Below are positions 45,900-56,340 of a stretch of DNA of 64,000 nucleotides, piece by piece (position 1 is the stretch's first letter; each line of letters opens with the position of its first letter). Made by a program: the position numbers and the translations under genes. This DNA comes from Arthrobacter sp. NicSoilB4. Lineage in GTDB: Bacteria; Actinomycetota; Actinomycetes; Actinomycetales; Micrococcaceae. The notes beneath the pieces are model-generated. The model saw only the letters and a program-made list of their open reading frames with translations. It ran no database searches and was not told the DNA's origin. The stretch spans positions 2,170,001-2,234,000 of the forward strand of contig NZ_AP024653.1 in NCBI RefSeq assembly GCF_019977335.1, read 5' to 3'.

Positions 45900-47275
45900 C
45901 AGTTGCCGCCCGCCGCACCGGCTCCGGGCGCGGCCGGTGCTTCGGCGAGCCACCGGTACGGGGTGTTGAGTTTGCCGTCGAGGACGGTGGGGTGGCCCTT
46001 GAAGAACGTCGCCACCACCTTGCCGGGAAGTTCCCGGCCGGCAAACGGAGAGTTACGGCCCATGGTTGCCATCTTAGAAGGGTCCACGGTCCAGCGCGCA
46101 GCCGGGTCCACGAGTGTGACGTTGGCGGGTTCCCCGGCGTCGAGCGGGCGGCCCTGGTCCTCCAGCCGGCCGATCGCGGCCGGGGCGGTGGAGGTGACGC
46201 GGGCGAAGTCGGCCCAGCCCATCAGACCGGTTTCGATCATGGTGTGCTGCACCACGGACAGCGCGGTTTCCAGCCCGGTCATGCCCATGGCGGCCTGCGC
46301 CCACTCGCATTCCTTGTGTTCGCTCGGGTGCGGGGCGTGGTCGGTGCCGACGACGTCGATCGTGCCGTCGGCCAGCGCGGCGCGCAGGGCCTGGACGTCG
46401 GCGTCGGTGCGCAGCGGAGGGTTGACCTTGTAGACGGGGTCGTAGCTGCGGGCGAGCTCATCGGTGAGCCAGAGGTGGTGCGGGGTGACCTCGGCCGTGA
46501 CGTTGACGCCGCGGGACTTGGCCCAGCGGATGATCTCCACGGAGCCGGCCGTGGAAACGTGGCAGACGTGCAGCCGGGAACCGACGTGCTGGGCGAGCAG
46601 CACGTCGCGGGCAATGATGCTTTCCTCGGCGACGGCGGGCCAGCCGGTGAGGCCGAGGACGGCGGAGACCTCGCCCTCGTTCATCTGCGCGCCGGCGGTG
46701 AGCCGCGGTTCCTGCGCGTGCTGGGCGACGACGCCGTCGAACGCCTTGACGTATTCCAGTGCCCGGCGCATCAGCACGGGGTCGTGGACGCAGATCCCGT
46801 CGTCGGAGAAGACCCGGACGCGGGCGCGGGAGTCGGCCATCGCGCCGAGTTCGGCGAGCTGTTCCCCCGCCAGGCCGACGGTGACGGCGCCGACCGGGCG
46901 GACGTCCACCCAGCCGGCGGTGCGGCCGAGGGTGAGGACCTGTTCGACGACGCCGGCGGTGTCCGCCACCGGGGTGCTGTTGGCCATGGCGTGGACAGCC
47001 GTGTAGCCGCCGAGGGCGGCTGCGCGGGTGCCGGTCTCGACCGTTTCGGCGTCTTCGCGGCCCGGTTCGCGCAGGTGGGTGTGGATGTCCACCATGCCGG
47101 GCAGGGCCACGAGTCCGGCGGCCTCAATAACGGTCGCGCCCTCGGCGGACAGGTCCTGGCCGCGGTCGGCGATGATCCCGTCGCGGATGAGGAGGTCTTC
47201 GGGGGCTCCGCCGAGGATGGCGGCCCCGCGGATCAGGTAGGCGCCTGTGCCTGCGTCCTGTTGCTGTGATGCCAT
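45899..47275 (-). CDS. pyrC: Dihydroorotase
   Basis: Cyclises carbamoyl aspartate to dihydroorotate; zinc amidohydrolase of class I type, 458 residues. DIHTHLREPG carries the metal-binding His pair, HVCHVSTAGS and TAEVTPHHLWL hold the further ligands, and TDHAPHP is the catalytic Asp region. The start overlaps the pyrB stop codon (TGATG). Confidence 0.97.
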   Translation of the reverse strand: MASQQQDAGTGAYLIRGAAILGGAPEDLLIRDGIIADRGQDLSAEGATVIEAAGLVALPGMVDIHTHLREPGREDAETVETGTRAAALGGYTAVHAMANSTPVADTAGVVEQVLTLGRTAGWVDVRPVGAVTVGLAGEQLAELGAMADSRARVRVFSDDGICVHDPVLMRRALEYVKAFDGVVAQHAQEPRLTAGAQMNEGEVSAVLGLTGWPAVAEESIIARDVLLAQHVGSRLHVCHVSTAGSVEIIRWAKSRGVNVTAEVTPHHLWLTDELARSYDPVYKVNPPLRTDADVQALRAALADGTIDVVGTDHAPHPSEHKECEWAQAAMGMTGLETALSVVQHTMIETGLMGWADFARVTSTAPAAIGRLEDQGRPLDAGEPANVTLVDPAARWTVDPSKMATMGRNSPFAGRELPGKVVATFFKGHPTVLDGKLNTPYRWLAEAPAAPGAGAAGGN

Positions 47276-48321
47276 CAGTGGCTCTCCTTGGTGACGAGGG
47301 CGGAGGTGTTCTCTGCGGAAGTGGGGTGGGTGGTGGAATTCGTGTGGGCGGCCGGTTCGCGGGTATCCCCGGAGAGCAGCAGGTAGAGGGCCGCCATCCG
47401 GATGGAGACGCCGTTGCGGACCTGCGCCAGCACCGTCGAGCGGGGCGAGTCGGCCGCGGCGGAGGAGATCTCCAGGCCGCGGTTCATGGGCCCGGGGTGC
47501 ATGATGATGGTGTCCTTCAGGCCGAGGCTGTCCAGGGCGCGGAGCCGGTTGTCGTCGAAGCCCCAGCGGCGGGAGTATTCGCGGGTGGTCGGGAAGAACG
47601 ACGCGTTCATCCGTTCCCCCTGCACGCGCAGCATCATCATGGCGTCCACACCGCGGGCGAGGGTCTCGTCCAGGTCATAGCTGACCGTGCATGGCCACTG
47701 TTCGACGCCGATCGGCAGCAGCGTCGGCGGGGCGACCAGGGTGACTTCGGCGCCGAGGGTGCGCAGCAGCCAGACGTTGGAACGGGCCACCCGGGAGTGC
47801 AGCACGTCCCCGGCGATCGCCACCCGCATTCCCGTCAGGTCCGCCCCGGTCGACGGGGTGCCGGCCAGCTTCGACCAGTGCCGGCGCATGGTGAACGCGT
47901 CCAGCAGCGCCTGGGTGGGGTGTTCGTGGGTGCCGTCGCCGGCGTTGATGACGGCGGCGTCGATCCAGTCCGTCGCGGCGAGCCGGTGCGGGGCGCCCGA
48001 GGCCCAGTGCCGGATGACGACGGCGTCGGCGCCCATCGCGGAGAGCGTCTGGGCGGTGTCCTTGAGGGATTCGCCCTTGGAGACAGAGGAGCCCTTCGCA
48101 GCGAAGTTGATGACGTCGGCGGAGAGCCGCTTGGCGGCGGCTTCGAAGGAGATCCGGGTCCGGGTGGAGTCCTCGAAGAACAGGTTGACCACGGTCCGCC
48201 CGCGCAGCGTGGGAAGCTTCTTGACCTCGCGCTCCCCCACGGCCGCCATTTCCTCGGCGGTGTCGAGGATGCGGATGGCGTTGGACAGGCTCAGGTCTTC
48301 GGTGGAGAGCAGGTGCCTCAT
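47275..48321 (-). CDS. pyrB: Aspartate carbamoyltransferase catalytic subunit
   Basis: Joins carbamoyl phosphate to aspartate. 348 residues; carbamoyl-phosphate site [29 protein letters not shown], and the aspartate-binding loop near [11 protein letters not shown]. No pyrI regulatory gene is adjacent, as expected for Gram-positive bacteria where control is through PyrR. A Thr/Asn/Ser-rich tail of about 25 residues follows the catalytic domain. Overlaps pyrR by four bases (ATGA). Confidence 0.97.
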   Translation of the reverse strand: MRHLLSTEDLSLSNAIRILDTAEEMAAVGEREVKKLPTLRGRTVVNLFFEDSTRTRISFEAAAKRLSADVINFAAKGSSVSKGESLKDTAQTLSAMGADAVVIRHWASGAPHRLAATDWIDAAVINAGDGTHEHPTQALLDAFTMRRHWSKLAGTPSTGADLTGMRVAIAGDVLHSRVARSNVWLLRTLGAEVTLVAPPTLLPIGVEQWPCTVSYDLDETLARGVDAMMMLRVQGERMNASFFPTTREYSRRWGFDDNRLRALDSLGLKDTIIMHPGPMNRGLEISSAAADSPRSTVLAQVRNGVSIRMAALYLLLSGDTREPAAHTNSTTHPTSAENTSALVTKESH

Positions 48322-48917
48322 GCGGTGGCCTCGATGACCACTTCGTTGACGGGGGCGCCGTCGACCGAGTCCGTTTCGGCGAGCCGGACCCGGACCTTCT
48401 CCGACGAGGAGGTGGGGAGGTTCTTGCCGACGTGGTCCGCGCGGATGGGCAGTTCCCGGTGGCCGCGGTCGATCAGTACGGCGAGCCGGACGATGCGCGG
48501 GCGGCCGAGGTCGATGATCGCGTCCAGAGCGGCCCGGATGGTCCGGCCGGAGTACAGGACGTCGTCGATCAGCACCACGACTTTGTTGTCGATGCCGGTG
48601 CGGGGAAGCTGGGTGGGGTACGGCGGGCGCATGGCCTGGTGGGAGAGGTCGTCGCGGAACATTGTCACGTCCAGCTGGCCGACGATCGCGACGGGGTCCA
48701 CGGTGGGATCGGCGGCGGCGATTTTGGCGGCGAGCCGGACGGCGAGGGGGTAGCCCCTCCGCGGGATGCCCAGCAGGACCAGGTCCTGGGAGCCCTTGTT
48801 GGACTCGAGGATCTCATGGGCGATACGAGTGAGTGCACGGTCGATGTCCGCCTGGTTGAGTACCACTCGGGTGAGTACAACCTTGGCCGGAACCGGTGCT
48901 TCTGGAACAGAAGTCAA
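48318..48917 (-). CDS. pyrR: PyrR bifunctional pyr operon regulator / uracil phosphoribosyltransferase
   Basis: Binds pyr mRNA in response to UMP and represses the operon; also has uracil phosphoribosyltransferase activity. 199 residues with the PRPP-binding loop [20 protein letters not shown] and [17 protein letters not shown] segment ([18 protein letters not shown]). Start is TTG at 48917 with GGGGAGA seven bases upstream. First gene of pyrR-pyrB-pyrC-PH-carA-carB-pyrF, and the RNA element it would bind covers its own ribosome-binding site. Confidence 0.96.
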   Translation of the reverse strand: MTSVPEAPVPAKVVLTRVVLNQADIDRALTRIAHEILESNKGSQDLVLLGIPRRGYPLAVRLAAKIAAADPTVDPVAIVGQLDVTMFRDDLSHQAMRPPYPTQLPRTGIDNKVVVLIDDVLYSGRTIRAALDAIIDLGRPRIVRLAVLIDRGHRELPIRADHVGKNLPTSSSEKVRVRLAETDSVDGAPVNEVVIEATA

Positions 48918-48920
48918 CGC

Positions 48921-48952
48921 TCGTCTCCCCTTTCCCCGCCTCACGGGACGGA
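48921..48952 (-). promoter_or_regulatory. PyrR-binding RNA element over the pyrR ribosome-binding site
   Basis: On the minus strand the leader reads GTCCCGTGAGGCGGGGAAAG and continues GGGAGACGAG. This fits the known PyrR-binding loop pattern (UCC-x-GUGAGGC, then a G-rich stem and AAGG). The Shine-Dalgarno sequence GGGGAG lies within the element, and no terminator follows, so bound PyrR would block translation rather than attenuate transcription, as proposed for mycobacteria. Confidence 0.8.
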
Positions 48953-48980
48953 ATTAAAAAAGGATTGTTTGCTTTCTCAA
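48952..48980 (-). promoter_or_regulatory. Candidate pyr operon promoter
   Basis: On the minus strand TTGAGA, 17 bases, TTAATT. Transcription would begin within the first bases of the PyrR element, giving a very short leader. Confidence 0.6.
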
Positions 48981-49053
48981 ATTACCACAGGGGCGCTGAC
49001 GCCCCGGCGCCGCCGGCATGCGTTTAACCTCACACGGACATAGGCTCGGGTTC

Positions 49054-50331
49054 ATGACGACGAACGAGCCGCGGCCGGGGCCCGACCGCCCCGGCTACTC
49101 CCCCGGCGGCCGGCGGCCGCTGCCGCAGCAGGCCAATCCGACGTGGCTGGGGCACGTCCGGCCGGAGTACTACCGGCAGGCGCCGCCCAACGACCGGGGC
49201 GGGTTCCAGCCGGTCCTCCCGCCGGCGGTTGCCGCGGCTTCCGCGCTTCGGCGCGGCCGCAGTTCCGCCGGGCTGTCCGGGCTCCTGCTGGCCGGCCTGT
49301 TCCTGGGGTTCTTCAGCCTCTTCCTGGTCCTGCCGTTCCTGCTGGGCAGCACGGGGGTCTCCGGCTTTGTCATCGGCTTCGTCGCCTCGCTCATTCCCCT
49401 GGGCACTGTGCTGCTGACCGTGCGCTTTATCGACCGCTGGGAGCCGGAACCGCGGCCGCTGCTGCTGTTCGCCTTCGTTTGGGGAGCGGTCGTCTCGATT
49501 GCCGTGACCATGCTTTTGCAGCCTTATTTCTCGGCCGTGGCGGGGCCCGCCTCGGGACTGGACTACACGACGTTTGCCGTGACCGTCCAGGCGCCGGTGG
49601 TGGAGGAATTCGCCAAGTCCCTGGGGCTGCTGCTGCTTCTGCTCTTCGCCCGGAAACACTTCGACGGGCCGGTCGACGGGGTGGTGTTCGCCTTCACCAT
49701 CGCGGCAGGCTTCGCGTTCACCGAGAACATCCTCTATTTCGGCCGTGCGATCGCCGAATCTTCCGACCCCGGCACGGAGTTCGCGGTGGTGTTCTTCCTC
49801 CGGGGGGTCATGTCGCCGTTCGCCCACGCCATCTTCACGGGCACCACCGGACTGATCATGGGTTTCGCAGCGCGCCGCTGGCACAACGGGTTGTCCGTGC
49901 TGGCGTTCGCCGTCGGCCTGGTCCCAGCGATGCTGCTGCACAGCGCCTGGAATCGCATGGGAGCGGACTTCCTGGCCACGTATTTGCTGGTGCAGGTGCC
50001 GATCTTCCTGCTGGCGGTCCTGGTCATCGTGCTGCTGCGCGTCGCCGAGCGCAGGCTCACCCGCCAGCGGCTCACGGAATACGCGGCGGCGGGCTGGTTC
50101 AGCGCGGCCGAGGTGGACATGCTGGCCACCAGCGGCGGCCGCCGGTCGGCCCTGCGCTGGGCGAAGTCCACCGGCCGCGGCCCGCAGATGAAGGCCCTGC
50201 TCGAAGCCGCCACCCAGCTGGCCTTCACCCGCCAGCGGATCCTCAGCGGCCGGGACGTGCCGGCGCACCTGCTTGATGAGCGCCACCAGCTCGCCGAAAT
50301 CGCCTCACTCCGGGCCGCCGTCGTCCGGTAG
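49054..50331 (+). CDS. PrsW-family intramembrane metalloprotease
   Basis: 425 residues with about eight membrane segments and a Pro/Gly-rich N-terminal tail. The family's catalytic motifs are present: APVVEEFAKSLG (paired Glu), FAFTENILYF (Glu-Asn), and SPFAHAIFTGTTG plus LLHSAWN (His residues). In Bacillus, PrsW cleaves the anti-sigma factor RsiW; here the target is unknown. ATG 49054 is chosen since the frame beyond lacks a ribosome-binding site. It is divergent from pyrR and has a soluble C-terminal tail of about 85 residues. Confidence 0.9.
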   Translation: MTTNEPRPGPDRPGYSPGGRRPLPQQANPTWLGHVRPEYYRQAPPNDRGGFQPVLPPAVAAASALRRGRSSAGLSGLLLAGLFLGFFSLFLVLPFLLGSTGVSGFVIGFVASLIPLGTVLLTVRFIDRWEPEPRPLLLFAFVWGAVVSIAVTMLLQPYFSAVAGPASGLDYTTFAVTVQAPVVEEFAKSLGLLLLLLFARKHFDGPVDGVVFAFTIAAGFAFTENILYFGRAIAESSDPGTEFAVVFFLRGVMSPFAHAIFTGTTGLIMGFAARRWHNGLSVLAFAVGLVPAMLLHSAWNRMGADFLATYLLVQVPIFLLAVLVIVLLRVAERRLTRQRLTEYAAAGWFSAAEVDMLATSGGRRSALRWAKSTGRGPQMKALLEAATQLAFTRQRILSGRDVPAHLLDERHQLAEIASLRAAVVR

Positions 50332-50434
50332 GGGCGTTCGCGGGGTCCGAGGAGGGCAAGCAGCCCGCTTCGGTGCCGGCCGGTGGACGACCGCAACACG
50401 CTTGTCTCGCCGTGCAGGCCAGCAGGGTATCGAC

Positions 50435-50734
50435 ATGAGCATCGAGCTACGCACAATGTCCGCAGACGACTGGCGGTCCTGGCGGTCGGTGCGGCTCGTC
50501 GCCACTGCGCTCATCACCGCGATCGTGCGTTGGGCGGCGAGCTCCGGTGCGTCGACGCTCAACTTGTCCGTGATGCAGGACAACGTCGCAGCACGACGCA
50601 CCTATGAACGGAACGGCTTTACCGTGTCCTCGGAACCCGGCGATCTGCTACCGGATGGCCGGCGCGAGCTTGCCATGCACCGGGACCTCGGCTCCGGGCG
50701 CACCGGCGCGGATCGTCCTAATCCGTGGCAATGA
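50435..50734 (+). pseudogene. GNAT acetyltransferase remnant with internal deletion
   Basis: The 99-residue frame begins like a GNAT enzyme (MSIELRTMSADDWRSWRSVRL) and then jumps directly to the C-terminal part (ALITAIVRWAASSGASTLNLSVMQDNVAARRTYERNGF). About 75-90 residues are missing, including most of the acetyl-CoA-binding strand and the RxxGxG/A motif. The join keeps the frame open, so a short protein could still be made, but acetyltransferase activity is unlikely. It follows the PrsW gene by about 100 bp. Confidence 0.75.
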
Positions 50735-50800
50735 TCCCGAACGTCTCTTCTGCAGGCAATCTTGCAGGCGCCGCGAAAAGGGCCCGCAGCAGAATGAAAG

Positions 50801-50830
50801 AACCCCGCCCGGGATTTCCCGGGCGGGGTT
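50801..50830. terminator. Bidirectional intrinsic terminator
   Basis: AACCCCGCCCGGG and CCCGGGCGGGGTT form a 13-bp perfect stem with an ATTT loop, between the GNAT remnant (plus) and nusB (minus). Pyrimidine-rich tracts (TCTC, CTTTC) flank it on each strand. Confidence 0.85.
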
Positions 50831-50848
50831 TCTCGAAGCGCGGTGCGC

Positions 50849-51259
50849 TTATGCGAGCAGCGAGGGCTTCAGCTGCTGCAGGCGGCCCAGCAGGCCGTTG
50901 ATGAACGACGGCGACTCGTCCGTTGAGAGGGTCTTGGCAAGCGCCACGGCCTCGCTGACGGCGACACCGTCGGGGACGTCGTCGTTGTAGAGCAGCTCCC
51001 AGGTGCCGATCCGCAGGATGGTGCGGTCCACAGAGGGCATCCGCTCCAGGCTCCAGCCCTGCGAGTAGGTTTCCAGGAACTCGTCGATCGCCGTCTGGTG
51101 GGAGACAACGCCCTCAACGATTTCGAGGGTGTACGGGTTGACGATCTGGTCCGTCTGTTCCCGGCGGGACTTCAACACATCGAACGCCGAGACGGAACGC
51201 TGTTCCGCCTCGAAGAGAACTTCCAGGGCCCGGTTACGGGCCTTACCGCGGGCACTCAC
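50849..51259 (-). CDS. nusB: Transcription antitermination factor NusB
   Basis: 136-residue helical protein that joins NusE on boxA RNA to promote antitermination of rRNA operons. Family sequence: ARGKARNRALEVLFEAEQRS at the N-terminus, and DRTILRIGTWELLYNDDVPDGVAVSEAVALAK in the conserved core. Start GTG overlaps the efp stop (TAGTG). Downstream of efp, a common pairing, and followed by the terminator. Confidence 0.96.
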   Translation of the reverse strand: MSARGKARNRALEVLFEAEQRSVSAFDVLKSRREQTDQIVNPYTLEIVEGVVSHQTAIDEFLETYSQGWSLERMPSVDRTILRIGTWELLYNDDVPDGVAVSEAVALAKTLSTDESPSFINGLLGRLQQLKPSLLA

Positions 51260-51822
51260 TAGTCGTTGACCCGGCCGAGGTAGCTGCCGTCGCGGGTGTC
51301 GACCTTGACCTTGGTGTTGTTCTCGACGAACAAGGGCACCTGGATCTCGTAGCCGGTTTCGAGCGTGGCGGGCTTGGTGCCGGCCGAGGAGCGGTCGCCC
51401 TGCAGGCCCGGCTCCGTGTAGGTGATTTCGAGCACAACGCTCGGCGGCAGCTCGATGTAGAGCGGGTTGCCCTCGTGGATGGCGATGTTGACCATCTGGT
51501 TTTCGAGCATGAAGTTGGTGGCGTCACCGACGGTTGCGCCCGGAACGGTGAGCTGGTCGAAGTCGGTGGTGTCCATAAACACGAAGTCCGCGCCGTCCTG
51601 GTACAGGTACTGGTAGTCGCGGCGGTCAACCGTGGCGGTCTCGATCTTGAGTCCGGCGTTGAAGGTCTTGTCGACGACCTTGCCGGACATCACGTTGCGC
51701 ATCTTGGTGCGCACGAACGCGCCGCCCTTGCCGGGCTTGACGTGCTGGAACTCAATGATGTTCCAGAGTTGGCCCTCGAGCTTAAGGACGGTCCCGTTCT
51801 TGATGTCGTTAGTGGTTGCCAC
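51259..51822 (-). CDS. efp: Elongation factor P
   Basis: Relieves ribosome stalling at consecutive prolines; 187 residues, three beta-barrel domains. The domain I tip loop is [10 protein letters not shown] with Lys at residue 32, the position that is modified in some bacteria; no EpmA/EpmB genes are visible here. The C-terminal domain carries [27 protein letters not shown]. Overlaps nusB by one base. Confidence 0.97.
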   Translation of the reverse strand: MATTNDIKNGTVLKLEGQLWNIIEFQHVKPGKGGAFVRTKMRNVMSGKVVDKTFNAGLKIETATVDRRDYQYLYQDGADFVFMDTTDFDQLTVPGATVGDATNFMLENQMVNIAIHEGNPLYIELPPSVVLEITYTEPGLQGDRSSAGTKPATLETGYEIQVPLFVENNTKVKVDTRDGSYLGRVND

Positions 51823-51927
51823 AGTATCCTCTGGTTTCGTTTCTTGCTGCTTCTAGCTGCCAGCCGGTTATGCCAGGCGAGCATGCCGAATGGCAGCCAG
51901 CGCGTATTTATCAAAAATCCAAGAATC

Positions 51928-51933
51928 ATTCTA
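51928..51933 (-). promoter_or_regulatory. Candidate -10 box for efp-nusB
   Basis: TAGAAT on the minus strand, one base from the TATAAT consensus, about 105 bases before the efp start. No clear -35 box is seen 17 bases before it. The rest of the 179-bp gap holds nothing recognisable. Confidence 0.35.
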
Positions 51934-52001
51934 CCGGTTTTGCGCCGCCGCTGCCGGACGCCCCGGTGCGGGGCCTCTGCGGACGCGTTACCGGCCCGGT
52001 C

Positions 52002-52516
52002 TCAGGAGGCGAGATCCAGCACGTCCCGGGCGCGCTGCAGCGCCACGGTGGAGGCATAGATCAGGGCCGCGTCGGCGGATCCGGCGACCCGCAGGTCGAG
52101 CGCCTTCGCGAAGGATTCGACGGCGGCGGCAATGTTGCCGCTGGCGAAGTAGGACCGGCCGAGGTGCTGGCGGACGGCGGCTTCGTCCAGGGTGCCGTGA
52201 GTTTCCGCCAGGAGCTGGCGAAACAGTTCGACCGCCCGGTCCAGCCGGTGGGAGACCCGCAGGATATCCGCTTCGAAGATGCGCAGGCGCAGCGAGGAGG
52301 GGTCGCTGTACCGGGCCTCGGCGAGCAGTTCGGCCGCCTCGGCGGCGTGCCCCTCGACGAGGCGGACGAAGATCAGGTCACCGGGGTCGGTCGAGGCTGC
52401 CAGCGCCGCGGCGCAGGTCTCCTCGTTGACGACTTGCGGCATCAGGCTGTCCGGGTTGATCTTGATCCCCGGAAAGCCTGCATCCGGCCAATCGCTGGTA
52501 CCTGAGATGAAGGGCA

Positions 52517-52517
<1 letters not shown>
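52002..52517 (-). CDS. TPR-like helical protein of unknown function
   Basis: 171 residues. After an N-terminal stretch with PFISGTSDWPDAGFPGIKINP, the rest is alpha-helical with TPR-like spacing: RLRIFEADILRVSHRLDRAVELFRQLL, then AAVRQHLGRSYFASGNIAAAVESFAKAL, where the second helix pair fits the TPR consensus (Gly-x-x-x-x-Ala). Probable protein-protein interaction. Overlaps the aroB stop by one base (TGATG), so it is in the shikimate operon; its role there is unknown. It ends 179 bp before efp. Confidence 0.75.
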
Positions 52518-54209
<1,692 letters not shown>

Positions 54210-54210
<1 letters not shown>

Positions 54211-55409
54211 TAGTGGCCGATCGAGTCCAGGGACGCCGGAATGTTGTCCAGGTAACCCTTGATGTTGCGGGCGGTTTCCTGCACGGAATCGCCGCCGAAC
54301 TTTTCGGTGACGGCCTCGGCCAGGACGAGGGCGACCATGGCCTCGGCCACGACGCCGGCGGCCGGGACGGCACAGACGTCTGAGCGCTGGTGGTGCGCCT
54401 TGGCGGCCTCGCCGGTGCTGACGTCGACCGTTTTGAGCGCGCGGGGCACGGTGGCGATCGGCTTCATGGCGGCGCGGACACGGAGGACGTCGCCGATGCT
54501 CATGCCGCCTTCGATGCCGCCGGCGCGGTTGGAGGTGCGGATGATCCTGCCGTTGGAGTCCTTGACGATCTCGTCGTGGGCGGCGGAGCCGCGGCGGGAC
54601 GCGGTGAGGAAGCCGTCTCCGACCTCAACGCCCTTGATGGCCTGGATGCCCATCAGGGCGGCGGCCAGACGGGAGTCGAGGCGGCGGTCCCAGTGGACGT
54701 AGCTGCCCAGTCCCGGCGGCAGTCCGTAGGCGAGGACCTCGACCACACCGCCGAGGGTTTCGCCTTCCTTGTGCGCGACGTCGACCTCGGCGACCATGGC
54801 GTCGGATGTTTCGCGGTCGAAGCAGCGCAGGGGGTCGGCGTCGAGGGCAAGAACGTTGGCCGGGACCGGGAGCGGACGGCCTTCCGGGACGGCGGTGCTG
54901 GCGATCGACACTGTGTGGGAGACCAGCTCGATGCCGAGCTGCTTGAGGAACGCGGAGGCGACGGTGCCGAGCGCCACCCGGGTGGCCGTCTCGCGGGCGC
55001 TGGCGCGCTCCAGCACGGGGCGTGCCTCGTCGAAGCCGTACTTCTGCATGCCGGTGAAGTCGGCGTGGCCGGGCCGGGGTCGGGTTAGCGGGGCATTGCG
55101 GGCCTGGTCGGCGAGGACTTCGGGGGCCACGGGATCGGAGGACATGATCTGTTCCCACTTGGGCCACTCGGTGTTGCCGACCTGGATGGCGACGGGGCCG
55201 CCCTGGGTCAGGCCGTGGCGGACGCCGCCGAGGATCGTGACGACGTCCTGTTCGAATTTCATCCGGGCGCCGCGGCCGTAGCCGAGCCGCCGGCGGGCCA
55301 GCGAATCGGCGATCTGGGCGCTGGTGAGTTCAACACCGGCGGGCACGCCTTCAATAATTCCGACCAGGGCCGGCCCATGGGATTCTCCGGCAGTCAACCA
55401 ACGCAGCAT
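54210..55409 (-). CDS. aroC: Chorismate synthase
   Basis: Final step of the shared aromatic pathway; needs reduced FMN. 399 residues with family signatures [19 protein letters not shown] near the N-terminus, [16 protein letters not shown], and [18 protein letters not shown] 55409 is chosen because [13 protein letters not shown] is the family N-terminus; the frame continues 20 codons upstream without a plausible start. Follows aroE by 25 bp. Confidence 0.97.
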
Positions 55410-55434
55410 AAATCCATCCTGCCATGTAAGGCGG

Positions 55435-56340
55435 TCAGAACACCCGTCGGGGCGCCCCGACTGCGTCACACATCACATCTATGACCTCGGCCGGCATGGC
55501 CTCGCCAAGGCCGGTGAAGTGGCGGACCTGTTCCACGGCCTGGTAGATGAGCATCTCAAGTCCGGGGACCACCGCGCCGCCGGCTTCCTGCCAGGCGGAG
55601 GCAATCCGGCTGGGCCAGGGATCATAGGCGACGTCGAGCAGCACACCGGGCCGGAGCTGCACTCCCGGGCGCTGCGTGAAAAGCCGCGCCAGTTCTTCGG
55701 CCAGGGGGTCTGCGGCGCGGGGCGGCAGCGTGGAAATCACGACGTCGGCAGCTGCGACCGCGGCGGCCGCCCCGGCCAGGGGCAGAATCCGGACGGGCAG
55801 GCCCACGGCGGCAGCGGCCGCCCGTGCTTCCGCGGCGCGGCTGACATCGCGGACGAAGATGTCCGCGTCCGGTGCGCCCAGTTCCTTCAGCGCCGCAACG
55901 GCAGCGGCTGAGGTGCCGCCGCCGCCGAGGACAGCGGCGGTGGGCGCGGACGCGGCGCCCGCATGGCGGAGCGCATTGACGATTCCGGCGACGTCGGTGT
56001 TGTAGCCGACCAGCCGCGTTGAGCCGGCACACGCTCCGGGGGCCTGGCGCTCAAACGCCACGGTGTTCACGACCCCCAGGGCGCGGGCAACGCCGCGGAC
56101 CTCATCCACTTCGCGGACCATGCCGGTTTTCAGCGGCATGGTGACCGACAGTCCGCGCCAGCTCTCCCCCTGCCGGACGTCCTCCCGGACCCTGGCCATG
56201 AAGGCCGGGAGCGCGTCCTCCGTCACATCAATCGCCGAGTATTCCAGCTGCACACCAAGGTGGGCGTAGGCGGCCTGGTGCAGCGCCGGCGACTTGGAAT
56301 GGCTGATCGGGTGCCCGAGCACGGCGGCCCGCAGCGTCAT
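55435..56340 (-). CDS. aroE: Shikimate dehydrogenase
   Basis: Reduces 3-dehydroshikimate with NADPH. 301 residues: substrate site [17 protein letters not shown] near the N-terminus, [11 protein letters not shown] with the catalytic Lys, and [15 protein letters not shown] as the NADP loop. Overlaps the mltG stop by four bases (ATGA), so the aro genes follow mltG in one transcript. Confidence 0.96.
   Translation of the reverse strand: MTLRAAVLGHPISHSKSPALHQAAYAHLGVQLEYSAIDVTEDALPAFMARVREDVRQGESWRGLSVTMPLKTGMVREVDEVRGVARALGVVNTVAFERQAPGACAGSTRLVGYNTDVAGIVNALRHAGAASAPTAAVLGGGGTSAAAVAALKELGAPDADIFVRDVSRAAEARAAAAAVGLPVRILPLAGAAAAVAAADVVISTLPPRAADPLAEELARLFTQRPGVQLRPGVLLDVAYDPWPSRIASAWQEAGGAVVPGLEMLIYQAVEQVRHFTGLGEAMPAEVIDVMCDAVGAPRRVF

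Noticed and set aside
48917..49050. Terminator-type PyrR attenuator
   Set aside because: No terminator with T-tract lies between the PyrR element and pyrR; the nearby GGGGCG/CGCCCC hairpin lies upstream of the promoter.
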